Notes: generated by a model from the sequence alone, not told the origin. Shown: positions 38,384 through 47,209, counted from the stretch's first letter. The stretch: DNA of 64,000 nucleotides from Aurantimonas sp. HBX-1 (GCF_021391535.1 NZ_CP090066.1:124001-188000); one strand, 5' to 3'. Made by a program: numbers and translations.

Positions 38384-39354
38384 GCCCGCTTCGCGGCATC
38401 GCGGCGAGTGCCGGCCTGGTGCTCGCCGGCATGCTGGCCGCCGGCACCGCCGCGGCCGGCGACCTCGCCTACGTGACCAGCCAGGAAGCCGAAACGCTGT
38501 CGATCGTCGATCTCGACACGATGACCGTGCGCTCGACGGTTCCCATCGCCGGCAAGCCGGCCGGCATCGCCCTCTCGGCGGACGGCAAGCGCGCCTATGT
38601 CTCGCGCCCCGAGGCCAAGGCGATCAGCGTCGTCGACACGGCGTCCGGCACGGTGATCCGCGAGATCGCGACCGGCGGCGGGCCGCTCGGTATCGCGGTG
38701 CATCCCTCCGGCGCGCCGGTCTATGTCGCCGACTGGTTCTCGCATTCGCTGCTGGTGGTCGACCAGGAGGCGGGCAAGGTCGTCGGGGCCTTCGAGACCG
38801 GCCAGTCGCCCTCCGGCGTCGCGGTGTCCGGGGACGGCAGCGTCGTCGTCACGGCCGACCGCGATTCCGATCAGATCTCCTTCATCGACACCCGGACGGG
38901 AAAGGCGATCGCCCGCGTCGCGGTGGGCGCGCGGCCGTTCGGCGTGGCGTTCTCGCCGGACGGCACGCGCGTCTATGCGGCGAATGTCGGCGGCGACAGC
39001 GTCACCATCGTCGATGCCGCGACCCATAAGGTGCTCGCCACCGTCGACGTCGGCTCGCACCCCTATGCCGCCGCCGAGACGCGCGGCAAGGTGTTCGTCA
39101 CCGACCAGTACGGCAGCACCGTCACGGTGTTCGATGCGGCGACCCGCGAGCGCTTGACGACGCTGGAAACCGGCGAATATCCGGAAGGGATCGACGTCGG
39201 CAGCGACGGGCGTTTCGTCTATGTCGCCAACTGGTTCGACGATACGCTCGCCAAGATCGACGCCGAGACGCTGGAGATCGTCGGCCACGTCACGGTCGCG
39301 GAAGGCCCGCGGGCCTTCGGGGCGTTCGTCGGAGCCGATCCGGCGACGCCATAG
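38380..39354 (+). CDS. YVTN-family beta-propeller protein (secreted)
   Basis: A 324-residue secreted protein with a signal peptide (ends near TAAAGDL) and seven or so YVTN-type blades. Repeats such as GIALSADGKRAYVS, GIAVHPSGAPVYVA, GVAFSPDGTRVYAAN and GIDVGSDGRFVYVAN are visible. A second propeller with the same repeat type is encoded at 50543-51514. In PQQ-dependent catabolism loci these accompany the dehydrogenase, but the function is unproven. GTG start coupled to the preceding stop. Confidence 0.85.
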   Translation: MSPLRGIAASAGLVLAGMLAAGTAAAGDLAYVTSQEAETLSIVDLDTMTVRSTVPIAGKPAGIALSADGKRAYVSRPEAKAISVVDTASGTVIREIATGGGPLGIAVHPSGAPVYVADWFSHSLLVVDQEAGKVVGAFETGQSPSGVAVSGDGSVVVTADRDSDQISFIDTRTGKAIARVAVGARPFGVAFSPDGTRVYAANVGGDSVTIVDAATHKVLATVDVGSHPYAAAETRGKVFVTDQYGSTVTVFDAATRERLTTLETGEYPEGIDVGSDGRFVYVANWFDDTLAKIDAETLEIVGHVTVAEGPRAFGAFVGADPATP

Positions 39355-39371
39355 CCAGGGAGGATTCCATC

Positions 39372-39806
39372 ATGCCAAGCCTAATGCGATCGGCCGCGCT
39401 CGCGGCACTCGCCACGCTCGTCGCCGCCGCGCCGGCGGCGGCCCAGATGGTGGTGCCGCCCAGCACCGTGGTCGGCCCGGCCGGCATCACGCGGGCGCCC
39501 GGCATGGGCAGCACGCCCTTGGCGGCAACCGCCGACTATCCGACGGACGTCACCGCCGACTACGTGTTCGGCTGCATGTCGAGCAACGGCAACACGCGGA
39601 CGGCGCTGGAACAGTGTTCCTGCTCGTTCGACGTCGTCGCCTCGCTGCTGCCCTACGACCGCTATGTCGAGGCCTCGACCTTCCTGTCGATGCAGCAGGT
39701 CAGCGGCGAGAAGGGTGCGCTGTTCCGCGGCGGCGTCGAGCAGAAGGCGGCGATCGACGCGCTGCGCCGGGCGCAGGCCGAGGCCGAGATCCGCTGCTTC
39801 GACTGA
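39372..39806 (+). CDS. Secreted protein of the XoxF locus, function unknown
   Basis: A 144-residue product with a signal peptide (ends near AAAQM, residue ~25). After a disordered Pro/Thr/Gly segment there is a folded part with four cysteines (FGCMSS, QCSCSF, IRCFD), consistent with two disulfides. No known domain was recognised. It is the third gene of a plus-strand unit with the SRPBCC and propeller genes, 17 bases after the latter, so a role in methanol oxidation is likely by position. Confidence 0.75.
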   Translation: MPSLMRSAALAALATLVAAAPAAAQMVVPPSTVVGPAGITRAPGMGSTPLAATADYPTDVTADYVFGCMSSNGNTRTALEQCSCSFDVVASLLPYDRYVEASTFLSMQQVSGEKGALFRGGVEQKAAIDALRRAQAEAEIRCFD

Positions 39807-39849
39807 GGGACGCGGGCGAGCGGGCCGGCGCGGCGGCCGGCCGGTCGTC

Positions 39850-40698
39850 TCAGCTCTGGCCGGGGGCGAAGCTCTTCTCGAAGACATTGCCGTCGGTGTC
39901 GACGGCGCGCGCATGGAAGGGCGCTGCCGCATCGCCCGCATAGGTGAAGCGGAAGCTCGGATCCTCGGAGATCGAGATACCGCCGGTCATCGAGAAGAGG
40001 CGCTCGCCGCCGCGGGTGACTTCCAGCTCGCTGACGAAATGCGCCGGGATATAGAGCAGCGTCACCTGGTCCTTCTGCAGGCCGGAATTGTTCGGATGCC
40101 GGATCATCAGCTGCGCCTCGCGCTCGGTCGAATCCGCCGGCGCCTCGAAGAAGCGCAGCTTCATCTGGCCCATCTCGCGGGCGGCGACCTCGGGATCCTT
40201 CGCCGCCGGGGCAGCACAGCCGCCGGCCGCCTTCACGAACTTGCTGGTGACGTAGAGCGTGCCGTCGGCGGCCTCGGCGATGGCGTGGATGTCGGTGTAT
40301 TCGTTGACCCGCACCCGCGTCGACAGCTGCGTCACCCCGGCGTTCTCGGCGATGTCGAAGGTCGCGGCGACGGGCGCCGGGTTCTCGTCGATCACCAGCG
40401 TCACCTTGCGGATGGCCTTTGCCGGATCGAGCCGGAGCGTGACCGGCACGATCGCCGGGTCGGTGGCGCGGTCGGGCGCCTCGATGCTGACCGCATCGCT
40501 GCCCTCGACCAGTTCGCGATCGCCGAACAGGTCGCCCTTGAGGCTCGCCCAGCTCGAGGGGCTGGCGGCCGCCGCGGCCTCCGGCGTGGAGGCCGTCTCG
40601 GCCCGCGATGGGGGCGCCGCGAGGGCGATCGCGAGGCAGGCGAGGGACAGGCCCGCCGCCCCCGTCAGGAACCTGCTTCTTCCATGGGTCTTCGACAT
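39850..40698 (-). CDS. Quinoprotein-dehydrogenase-associated SoxYZ-like carrier
   Basis: A 282-residue secreted protein fusing a SoxY-like and a SoxZ-like domain. The signal peptide ends near SRAET. The SoxY-like carrier arm has Cys161 in KAAGGCAAPAAKD, in place of the GGCGG end of true SoxY. The SoxZ-like half (LMIRHPNNSGLQKDQ; GISISEDPSFRFTYAG) follows. Known as the relay carrier beside PQQ alcohol dehydrogenases; what the Cys carries is unknown. It is downstream of the partner zinc hydrolase gene on the same strand. Confidence 0.9.
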   Translation of the reverse strand: MSKTHGRSRFLTGAAGLSLACLAIALAAPPSRAETASTPEAAAAASPSSWASLKGDLFGDRELVEGSDAVSIEAPDRATDPAIVPVTLRLDPAKAIRKVTLVIDENPAPVAATFDIAENAGVTQLSTRVRVNEYTDIHAIAEAADGTLYVTSKFVKAAGGCAAPAAKDPEVAAREMGQMKLRFFEAPADSTEREAQLMIRHPNNSGLQKDQVTLLYIPAHFVSELEVTRGGERLFSMTGGISISEDPSFRFTYAGDAAAPFHARAVDTDGNVFEKSFAPGQS

Positions 40699-40829
40699 CG
40701 GAACCTCCCTTGCGACCTCGCGCGTGCCGGTTCGCCGGTCATCTTGTGCGCTAATGTGAGCCTTGCCCGCGCCTTGGGCAAGCGGCGCCCGAAAATGTCA
40801 TCGGGTCCCGGCGGCGGCCCGGGCCGGCG

Positions 40830-41777
40830 CTATTCCCACTCGAGTTCCGCGAAGGCGGCGGTGGCGTTGCGCGGGTTGTAGGCCTCGAAGAGCCGCCAGT
40901 TGCCGGCTTGGCCCGCGGCCGCTCCGTCGACCGCTTCGGCGATCGGCACGCCGGCGGCGATGGCGGCGCGCAGATCGGCGGCGAGCGCTTCCAGATAGGC
41001 GGTCTGCGCCTCCAGCGCCTGCGGCCAGGGCGCGCTCGGCGGGCCGTGGCCGGGCACCACGCGCTCGGCGTCCAGCGCGGCGAGTTCCGGGAGCTGGGCG
41101 AGCCAACCCTTGATCGAGCCGTCGAGCACCGGGACGTGCTGCATGAACAGGAGGTCGCCGGCAAACAGCGTGCCGGTCGCCTCGTCGAGCACGGTGAGGT
41201 CGTTGTCGGTATGGGCCGTCTCCCAGGCCCGGAGCAGCAAAGTGCGGCCGCCGAGGTCGATCCGCTGCTCGCGTTCGACCGTCTCGTCCGGAAGGGTGAT
41301 GGTGACCGCCCCGGCGAGCTCCGCGCCGAGCTGCTCGCGCATCGACTGGCGGTAGAAGTCGGCGCGGGCCGACAGCGCCGCCGGCAGCCGGCGATGGCCG
41401 ATGATGGTGGCGCCGATGCCGGCGAAGACCTGGTTCCCGAACACATGGTCCGGATGCATGTGGGTGTTGATGAGATAGCGGACGGGCAGGTCGGTCACCT
41501 GCCGGATGGCGGCGAGCGCCGACTCGGCCACCGCGACGCTGCCGCCGCTGTCGATCACCGCCACCGCGGACTCGCCGACGACGAAGCCGATATTGGCGAT
41601 GTCGCCGCGGTTGCCCGGCGAGGTCTGCGCCACGGCGCCCGCATGGACGAATACGCCGGGCGCCACCTCGGTCACCGGCAGCGGCGCGGCGGCCGGCGCG
41701 GCCGGTGCGGCGGTGGCGACGAGCAGGCCGGCCAGCAGGGCGGCGACGACGGGGGAAAGCCGGAACATGGGCGGCAT
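40830..41777 (-). CDS. Quinoprotein relay system zinc metallohydrolase (SoxH-related)
   Basis: A 315-residue secreted MBL-fold hydrolase. The signal peptide ends around APAAAPLP. The zinc motif is NTHMHPDHVFGN, with the additional ligand regions AWETAHTDNDL and VVPGHGPPS. It belongs to the SoxH-related hydrolases paired with the SoxYZ-like carrier, whose gene follows 131 bases downstream. It may cleave a group from the carrier Cys, by analogy with SoxH; inferred. Start at 41777 or the nearby in-frame ATG at 41768; neither has a strong SD. Confidence 0.88.
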   Translation of the reverse strand: MPPMFRLSPVVAALLAGLLVATAAPAAPAAAPLPVTEVAPGVFVHAGAVAQTSPGNRGDIANIGFVVGESAVAVIDSGGSVAVAESALAAIRQVTDLPVRYLINTHMHPDHVFGNQVFAGIGATIIGHRRLPAALSARADFYRQSMREQLGAELAGAVTITLPDETVEREQRIDLGGRTLLLRAWETAHTDNDLTVLDEATGTLFAGDLLFMQHVPVLDGSIKGWLAQLPELAALDAERVVPGHGPPSAPWPQALEAQTAYLEALAADLRAAIAAGVPIAEAVDGAAAGQAGNWRLFEAYNPRNATAAFAELEWE

Positions 41778-42419
41778 CTGAGCCGCTTCGATGCCGCGAG
41801 GCAAGGCCGCGCCGCGCGGGGTTCGAGCGCCGCCTGCGTCAAGCTGTCCGCAAACGGATGTTCTTCGGAGTGCCGGCGGGATTTGCGTCGGCCGGTGTGC
41901 AGACGGTCAGCTGGGGAATGATGTGAAGCAGGCGCCCAAGTCCCGTTCCGAGAGGCGCAAGTAAGGACAATCAAATCCCGGCGTGACACGGTCGCTTCCG
42001 GACGGGAATGACTGCTGTTGACGGCAGAGATGCGCGCGGCAAGGCGAGCTACTTGTCGCGATTGCTGAAGCGGGCGAGGGGCGATTCTGCAAGGCCGGGC
42101 CCGAATATCCTTACAGCATGGCGAATTTTTGCGATGCGGGATAAGATTGCTGCAGCGCACCTACAAGTTTGTGTTTTTGCGCTTGCGCAGGAATTTTTCC
42201 CGAACTAGCATCCCTCATGGTTTCCGGCTTCAAGGTCGGGGTGTTGGGAGCACTCCGAATCTCGAAGGCCACGGTAGGGCGTTCGATCAACGGTGCCCAC
42301 CAAGACCCCTATTGGCGGTCGTGACACGCTGCCGGAAACCTTCCCCCAGCTCGCTACATGTCGTCATCGGCAATCCTGCCTTTGGACGCCATCGGGATAT
42401 GTCTTTGGGAGGACAGTTG
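41778..42419. promoter_or_regulatory. Divergent control region upstream of xoxF
   Basis: About 640 bases with no credible gene, dividing the zinc hydrolase gene (minus) from xoxF (plus). The part from ~42100 to 42210 is markedly AT-rich for this genome, with T-runs and a TGCGC-TT-GCGCA inverted repeat at 42178-42189, and is the best place for the xoxF promoter and regulator sites. The xoxF SD GGGAGGA is at ~42408-42414. No exact promoter is claimed. Confidence 0.5.
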
Positions 42420-44327
42420 ATGTTGAAAACACTTACGAAAGCGGCGCTTGCTTCGAGCCTGCTCGTATCGTTCGGGGCCGTCGCCTCGGCGAACGAGGCG
42501 CTCATGGACCTGCAGGACGACGCCACGCAGTGGGTCATGCCCACCGGCAACTACGCCAACCAGCGCTATTCGACGCTCGACGCCATCAACAAGGACAATG
42601 TCGGCGACATGGTCCCCGCCTGGACCTTCTCGACCGGCGTGCTGCGCGGCCACGAGGGCAACCCGCTCGTCGTCGGCAACACGATGTACGTCCACACCCC
42701 ATTCCCGAACATCGTCTACGCGCTCGACCTCAACGACGAGGGCTCGATCAAGTGGAAATACGAGCCGAAGCAGGATCCGAGCGTCATCCCGGTGATGTGC
42801 TGCGACACCGTCAACCGCGGCGTGGCCTATGCGCCGGCGCAGGGTGAGGGCGGCAAGAACCTGGTCATCCTCCACCAGGCCGACACCACCGTCGTGGCGC
42901 TCGACGCCGAGACCGGCGAGCAGGTCTGGTCGGTGCAGAACGGCGACCCGTCCAAGGGCGAGACCGGCACGGCCGCCCCGATGGTGTTCAAGGACAAGGT
43001 CCTGATCGGCATCTCCGGCGGCGAGTTCGGCGTACGCGGTTCGGTGACCGCCTACAACCTCTCGGACGGCAAGCAGGCATGGCGTGCCTACTCGACCGGT
43101 CCGGACGACGAGATGCTGTTCGATCCCGAGAAGACCATGTCGCTCGGCAAGCCGGTCGGCGCCGACTCCTCGCTGAAGAGCTGGGAAGGCGACCAGTGGC
43201 AGATCGGCGGCGGCACGACCTGGGGCTGGTTCGCCTACGATCCGGAACTCAACCTGATCTACTACGGCACCGGCAACCCCTCGACCTGGAACCCGGCACA
43301 GCGCCCGGGCGACAACAAGTGGTCGATGACCATCATGGCCCGCGATGCGGACACCGGCGTGGCCAAGTGGGTCTACCAGATGACCCCGCATGACGAGTGG
43401 GACTTCGACGGCGTCAACGAGATGATCCTCGCGGACATCGACGTCGGCGGCACCGAGCGCAAGGCGCTCGTCCACTTCGACCGCAACGGCTTCGCCTACA
43501 CGCTGGATCGCGAGACCGGCGAACTGCTGGTGGCCAAGAAGTACGATCCGGCCGTCAACTGGGCGACCGAAGTCGTCATGGACCCGAACTCGGACCAGTA
43601 CGGCCGGCCGCAGGTCGTCGCCGAATACTCGACCGAGCAGAACGGCGAAGACGTGAACTCCACCGGCATCTGCCCGGCGGCACTCGGCACCAAGGACCAG
43701 CAGCCGGCGGCCTTCTCGCCGGAGACCAAGCTGTTCTACGTCCCGACCAACCACGTCTGCATGGACTACGAGCCGTTCCGCGTCGCCTACACGGCGGGCC
43801 AGCCCTATGTGGGCGCGACCCTGTCGATGTATCCGGCTCCGGACAGCCACGGCGGCATGGGCAACTTCATTGCCTGGGACGCCGGCACGGGCGAGATCAA
43901 GTGGTCGCTGCCCGAGCAGTTCTCGGTGTGGTCGGGCGCTCTGGCGACAGCCGGCGACATCGTCTTCTACGGTACGCTGGAAGGCTACCTGAAGGCGGTC
44001 GACGCGGAGACGGGCGACGAACTGTACAAGTTCAAGACCCCGTCGGGCATCATCGGCAACGTGATGACCTACGAGCATGAAGGCCAGCAGTATGTCGGCA
44101 TCCTGTCCGGCATCGGCGGCTGGGCCGGCATCGGCCTCGCGGCCGGCCTCACCGACCCCAACGCCGGTCTCGGCGCGGTCGGCGGCTACGCGGCCCTGTC
44201 GAAGTACACGGCGCTCGGCGGCCAGCTGACGGTCTTCACCGTTCCGGATCAGACCGCTTCGGCGGCGCCGGCGGCGACCCCGGCTTCGGCTCCGGCCGAC
44301 GCGGCGGCTCCGGCCACCAACAACTAA
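42420..44327 (+). CDS. xoxF: Lanthanide-dependent methanol dehydrogenase XoxF
   Basis: A 635-residue PQQ quinoprotein that oxidises methanol (and often formaldehyde) in the periplasm. The signal peptide ends near VASANE (residue 25). The vicinal disulfide Cys127-Cys128 lies in PVMCCDTVNRG. Metal ligands are Glu202 (GGEFGVRG) and Asn286 (GTGNPSTWNP), the catalytic base is Asp328, and Asp330 two residues on (HDEWDFDG) is the extra ligand that marks lanthanide enzymes; calcium MxaF has Ala there. The body closely follows alphaproteobacterial XoxF5 proteins. The last ~25 residues, after LTVFTVPDQ, are an Ala/Pro-rich tail absent from XoxF1 of Methylorubrum as I know it. SD GGAGGA is seven bases before ATG. 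Confidence 0.97.
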   Translation: MLKTLTKAALASSLLVSFGAVASANEALMDLQDDATQWVMPTGNYANQRYSTLDAINKDNVGDMVPAWTFSTGVLRGHEGNPLVVGNTMYVHTPFPNIVYALDLNDEGSIKWKYEPKQDPSVIPVMCCDTVNRGVAYAPAQGEGGKNLVILHQADTTVVALDAETGEQVWSVQNGDPSKGETGTAAPMVFKDKVLIGISGGEFGVRGSVTAYNLSDGKQAWRAYSTGPDDEMLFDPEKTMSLGKPVGADSSLKSWEGDQWQIGGGTTWGWFAYDPELNLIYYGTGNPSTWNPAQRPGDNKWSMTIMARDADTGVAKWVYQMTPHDEWDFDGVNEMILADIDVGGTERKALVHFDRNGFAYTLDRETGELLVAKKYDPAVNWATEVVMDPNSDQYGRPQVVAEYSTEQNGEDVNSTGICPAALGTKDQQPAAFSPETKLFYVPTNHVCMDYEPFRVAYTAGQPYVGATLSMYPAPDSHGGMGNFIAWDAGTGEIKWSLPEQFSVWSGALATAGDIVFYGTLEGYLKAVDAETGDELYKFKTPSGIIGNVMTYEHEGQQYVGILSGIGGWAGIGLAAGLTDPNAGLGAVGGYAALSKYTALGGQLTVFTVPDQTASAAPAATPASAPADAAAPATNN

Positions 44328-44340
44328 GCCTGACGCTTCA

Positions 44341-44369
44341 GGGCCTCGCTCCACTCAGGTGCGGGGCCC
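44341..44369 (+). terminator. Hairpin after xoxF (first of two)
   Basis: Arms GGGCCTCGC (44341-44349) and GCGGGGCCC (44361-44369) pair with one U-G, followed by TTT. It lies 13 bases after the xoxF stop. It could act as a partial terminator or a 3' stabiliser, giving more xoxF than xoxG RNA. Confidence 0.6.
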
Positions 44370-44381
44370 TTTGCATGACTT

Positions 44382-44421
44382 GAGGGCCCGTCGTCAGGTG
44401 ATGACCTCGACGTCGGGCCCT
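44382..44421 (+). other. Long hairpin between xoxF and xoxG (second of two)
   Basis: Outer arms GAGGGCCCG (44382-44390) and CGGGCCCTC (44413-44421) pair perfectly. The inside continues with CGTC/GACG and AGGT/ACCT around a GATG loop, with one T-T mismatch and one bulged C, making about 17 pairs. No U-run follows. A processing or mRNA-stability element is plausible. Confidence 0.6.
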
Positions 44422-44520
44422 CGCCCTTTGGGAGAAGGGTGGTGCGCGAGCCTGCGGGACGCGTATCGACCGAAGCTCGGACCGCCGCGGCGGCCCGTTT
44501 TGTCAATTCGTGAGGTTTGC

Positions 44521-45315
44521 ATGACGTATAGACTGATCGCCCTTGCCAGTGCCGTGTTCCTCTCGACGACCAGTCTGGCCGGCGCCCAGGGTGCCGGCAC
44601 GACCGTCGTTCCGGCGGGGCAGGAAGCACCGGCCGCGGGCGCGACGGCGCCGACGGGCGGCGGCGCTGCGGCAGCCAGCACCGCGCCGGCCGCGGCGGAA
44701 GCGCCAGCCGCCGCCGCGGCGCCGGCTGCCGGCGAGGCGCCTGCTGCTGCAGAAGCGCCCGCAGCGGCCGAAGCACCGGCCGCGGCCGCCGCAGCGCCGG
44801 CCGAAGGTGGCGCCCCGGTGATGGCCACCGCCGAGGGCATGCAGCCCGACGCCCATCCTTCCAAGGACACGGCGACGGCGGGCAACGAGCCCACCGAAGG
44901 CGACATGGGCAAGTGGGTCGACCCGGCCGGCAACCCGACCTACAATATCGCCGCTGACGGCAAGGTCGACTGGTACGCCTGGCGCGGCTATAAGAAATAC
45001 GGCGCCAACTGCCTGCAGTGCCACGGTCCGGACGGCATGGGCTCGTCCTTTGCTCCGAACCTCACCGAGCAGCTGCAGAACCTGAGCTATTTCGACTTCG
45101 TCGGGATCGTCGTCAGCGGCCAGCAGAACAAGTGGCATCCGCAGAACTCGGTCATGCCGGCCTGGGGCGAGGATCCGAACGTGATGTGTTCGCTCGACGC
45201 CATCTATATTTATCTGCGCGGCCGCGCCGATGGCGTGATCGGCCGTGGCGAACCGCCGCGTCCGGAGAAGAACGATGCAGCCCAGAAGGCGGAGTACGAC
45301 TGCCTGGGATTCTGA
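44521..45315 (+). CDS. xoxG: Cytochrome c XoxG (electron acceptor of XoxF)
   Basis: A 264-residue secreted c-type cytochrome. The signal peptide ends near LAGAQG (residue ~23). The single heme site is Cys164-Leu-Gln-Cys167-His168, with the axial Met probably in QNSVMPAWGED. Folded-part segments (GANCLQCHGPDGMGSSFAPNL, YIYLRGRADGVIGRGEPPRP) match XoxG. Residues ~24-105 form an Ala/Pro/Glu-rich linker with EAPAAA repeats, much longer than needed. It takes electrons from XoxF-bound PQQ. SD GAGGT precedes the ATG. Confidence 0.94.
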   Translation: MTYRLIALASAVFLSTTSLAGAQGAGTTVVPAGQEAPAAGATAPTGGGAAAASTAPAAAEAPAAAAAPAAGEAPAAAEAPAAAEAPAAAAAAPAEGGAPVMATAEGMQPDAHPSKDTATAGNEPTEGDMGKWVDPAGNPTYNIAADGKVDWYAWRGYKKYGANCLQCHGPDGMGSSFAPNLTEQLQNLSYFDFVGIVVSGQQNKWHPQNSVMPAWGEDPNVMCSLDAIYIYLRGRADGVIGRGEPPRPEKNDAAQKAEYDCLGF

Positions 45316-45319
45316 TGCG

Positions 45320-46243
45320 ATGAAACGACTCATCTCCATCGTCGCCGGCGCCGCGAGCATCATCCTGCTCGCGGCGCCCATCGCGGCAAAGGCGCAGGAC
45401 CGCGAGTTCGGCGGCGAGATCGAACTCGTCGACCCGGACGTCCTGCGGGTCTGCGCCGACCCCAACAACATGCCGTTCTCGAACCAGGCGGAAGAAGGGT
45501 TCGAGCAGGCGATCGCGCGCTTCCTGGCGGAAAAGCTCGGCCGGAAATCGGTGTCCTACGCCTATTTCCCGCAAGCTACCGGCTTCGTGCGGATGACGCT
45601 CGGCGCCAATGCCTGCGACCTGATCATCAGCTACCCGCAGGGTGACGAGCTGGTCCAGAACACCAATGCCTACTACCGGACGGCCTATGCGCTGGTCTAT
45701 CCCAGCGGCGGCGACCTGGAGGGCGTCGAGTCCCTCTCGGACCCGAAGCTGAAGGACAAGCGGGTCGGCATCATCGCCGGCACGCCGCCGGGCAGCTACC
45801 TGGCGCGAGCCGGGCTGATGGGCAAGGCCAAGGCCTACCATCTGATGATCGACACCCGCGTCGACAACTCCGCCAAGGCGATGATCGACGATCTCGAATC
45901 AGGCGAGATCGACGCCGCGGTGCTCTGGGGTCCGATGGCCGGCTACTACGCCAAGCAGGCCGAGCGCGACTACACCGTCGTGCCGCTGCACAAGGAACCG
46001 GGCGGGGCCGCCATGGCCTTCCGGATCACCATGGGCGTGCGGCCGGCCGACCAGGAATGGAAGCGGACGCTGAACCGCGCCATCGCCGAGTATCAGGACG
46101 AGATCAACGAGATCCTCTTGTCCTACGGCGTGCCGCTCCTCGACGAACAGGACAACCCGATCCTGTCGAAGGCGGGTGAGACGCCGCAGGAAGCGCCGGA
46201 TCCCGACGGCGGTGCGGCGCCTGCCGCGGGCAGCGCGCAATGA
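45320..46243 (+). CDS. xoxJ: XoxJ periplasmic binding-protein-like component
   Basis: A 307-residue secreted protein of the extracellular solute-binding type-3 fold (MoxJ/XoxJ family). The signal peptide ends near AAKAQD. The diagnostic start LRVCADPNNMPFSNQ is followed by GFEQAIARFLAEKLGR, and IISYPQGDELVQNTNAYYRT and GTPPGSYLARAGL also match. XoxJ is needed for methanol dehydrogenase function and may help activate or mature XoxF. The C-terminus is Pro/Ala/Glu-rich. Start ATG is four bases past the xoxG stop; its end overlaps the next gene by 4 nt. Confidence 0.92.
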   Translation: MKRLISIVAGAASIILLAAPIAAKAQDREFGGEIELVDPDVLRVCADPNNMPFSNQAEEGFEQAIARFLAEKLGRKSVSYAYFPQATGFVRMTLGANACDLIISYPQGDELVQNTNAYYRTAYALVYPSGGDLEGVESLSDPKLKDKRVGIIAGTPPGSYLARAGLMGKAKAYHLMIDTRVDNSAKAMIDDLESGEIDAAVLWGPMAGYYAKQAERDYTVVPLHKEPGGAAMAFRITMGVRPADQEWKRTLNRAIAEYQDEINEILLSYGVPLLDEQDNPILSKAGETPQEAPDPDGGAAPAAGSAQ

Positions 46244-46857
46244 AACGGCCGCGGCCGGCGCTCCTGCGCCTCGCCGCGGCCACCATCGCGGCCGCTTGCC
46301 TGGCGTTGCCCGGACCGGGCGGAAGGGCTGCCGCCGCCGGACCCGCCGTGGCGGAGACCGCCGCGGCATCGCCGGTTCCCGAACCCGACGGCTACCGCAT
46401 GGACGAGTACCGCGCCCCGGTGCCGGCGACCCTGTCGGGCGGCACCGTCGTGGACACGCAAGCGGCCAAGGCGCTGCATGATCGCGGCGTCCCCTTCGTC
46501 GACGTCCTGCCGCGCGCGCCCCGCCCGAAGAACCTTCCGGAAGGCACGATCTGGCGGCCCAAGGAACGGGCGAACATTCCCGGCTCGCTGTGGCTGGTCG
46601 ATACCGGCTACGGGGAACTGCCGCCGGTCATGGAAAACTATCTGATGCGCGGGCTCGCCAGGGTCACCGGCGGCGACAAGAGCGCCCCGGTGGTGATCTA
46701 TTGCCAGCGCGATTGCTGGATGAGTTGGAACGCCGCGAGACGGGCGATCGCCGCCGGCTACACCGCCGTCCACTGGTATCCCGACGGCACCGAAGGCTGG
46801 GCGGAAGCCGGCCTGCCGCTGGTGGCGGCGGAGCCGGAGCCCCGGCCGGACGAGTGA
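46240..46857 (+). CDS. PQQ-dependent-catabolism-associated CXXCW rhodanese-like protein
   Basis: A 205-residue secreted protein with a rhodanese-like fold. The active-site loop is VIYCQRDCWMSWNAARRA, giving the CXXCW motif that names the family. The signal peptide ends near GGRAAAAGP. The N-terminal GYRMDEYRAPVPATL and FVDVLPRAPRPKNLPEGTIWRPKERANIPGSLWL segments are typical. It recurs in PQQ alcohol dehydrogenase loci; the reaction is unknown, and a redox or sulfur-transfer role is inferred from the two Cys. ATGA overlap with xoxJ; last gene of xoxFGJ unit. Confidence 0.9.
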   Translation: MKRPRPALLRLAAATIAAACLALPGPGGRAAAAGPAVAETAAASPVPEPDGYRMDEYRAPVPATLSGGTVVDTQAAKALHDRGVPFVDVLPRAPRPKNLPEGTIWRPKERANIPGSLWLVDTGYGELPPVMENYLMRGLARVTGGDKSAPVVIYCQRDCWMSWNAARRAIAAGYTAVHWYPDGTEGWAEAGLPLVAAEPEPRPDE

Positions 46858-46884
46858 GCCCGGCCGGAACGCCGATGCGCCGGT

Positions 46885-47139
46885 TCAGGCGGCGGGTGAG
46901 GAATCGCCTTCTTCCTCGAAGCTGACGGCAACGTCCGCATTGGCCGACAGGCGGACCTTGTCGCCCTCGACCTCAGCGACCAGCCCCATCGGAATGAAGT
47001 GGTGATGGCCGCGATGCGAGCCTTCGCCGGCATCGGCCTTGGTCAGCTTGATGCGGTCGTTCTCGACGCGGTCGACGGTGCCGACATGCGTGCCGTCGGC
47101 ACCGATGACTTCCATGTGCGGCTGGATATCGTGGCTCAT
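46885..47139 (-). CDS. DUF2171-family small protein
   Basis: An 84-residue DUF2171 protein: HMEVIGADGTHVGTVDRVENDRIKLTK, a His-rich turn (GSHRGHHHFIPMG), then VEGDKVRLSANADVA. It is a small PRC-barrel-like beta protein without a signal peptide. Function unknown. It is convergent with the CXXCW gene and is not obviously part of the methanol locus. Confidence 0.82.
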   Translation of the reverse strand: MSHDIQPHMEVIGADGTHVGTVDRVENDRIKLTKADAGEGSHRGHHHFIPMGLVAEVEGDKVRLSANADVAVSFEEEGDSSPAA

Positions 47140-47209
47140 CGTCTTCTCCTTGCGGGCGGTTGTGTCGTCCCGACAACTCGCCAGCCGCCGAAGGGATGCA
47201 TCGGCTGCT

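Noticed and set aside
42008..42208. 66-codon plus frame upstream of xoxF
   Set aside because: No SD, no family, and it runs through the AT-rich promoter-like region.
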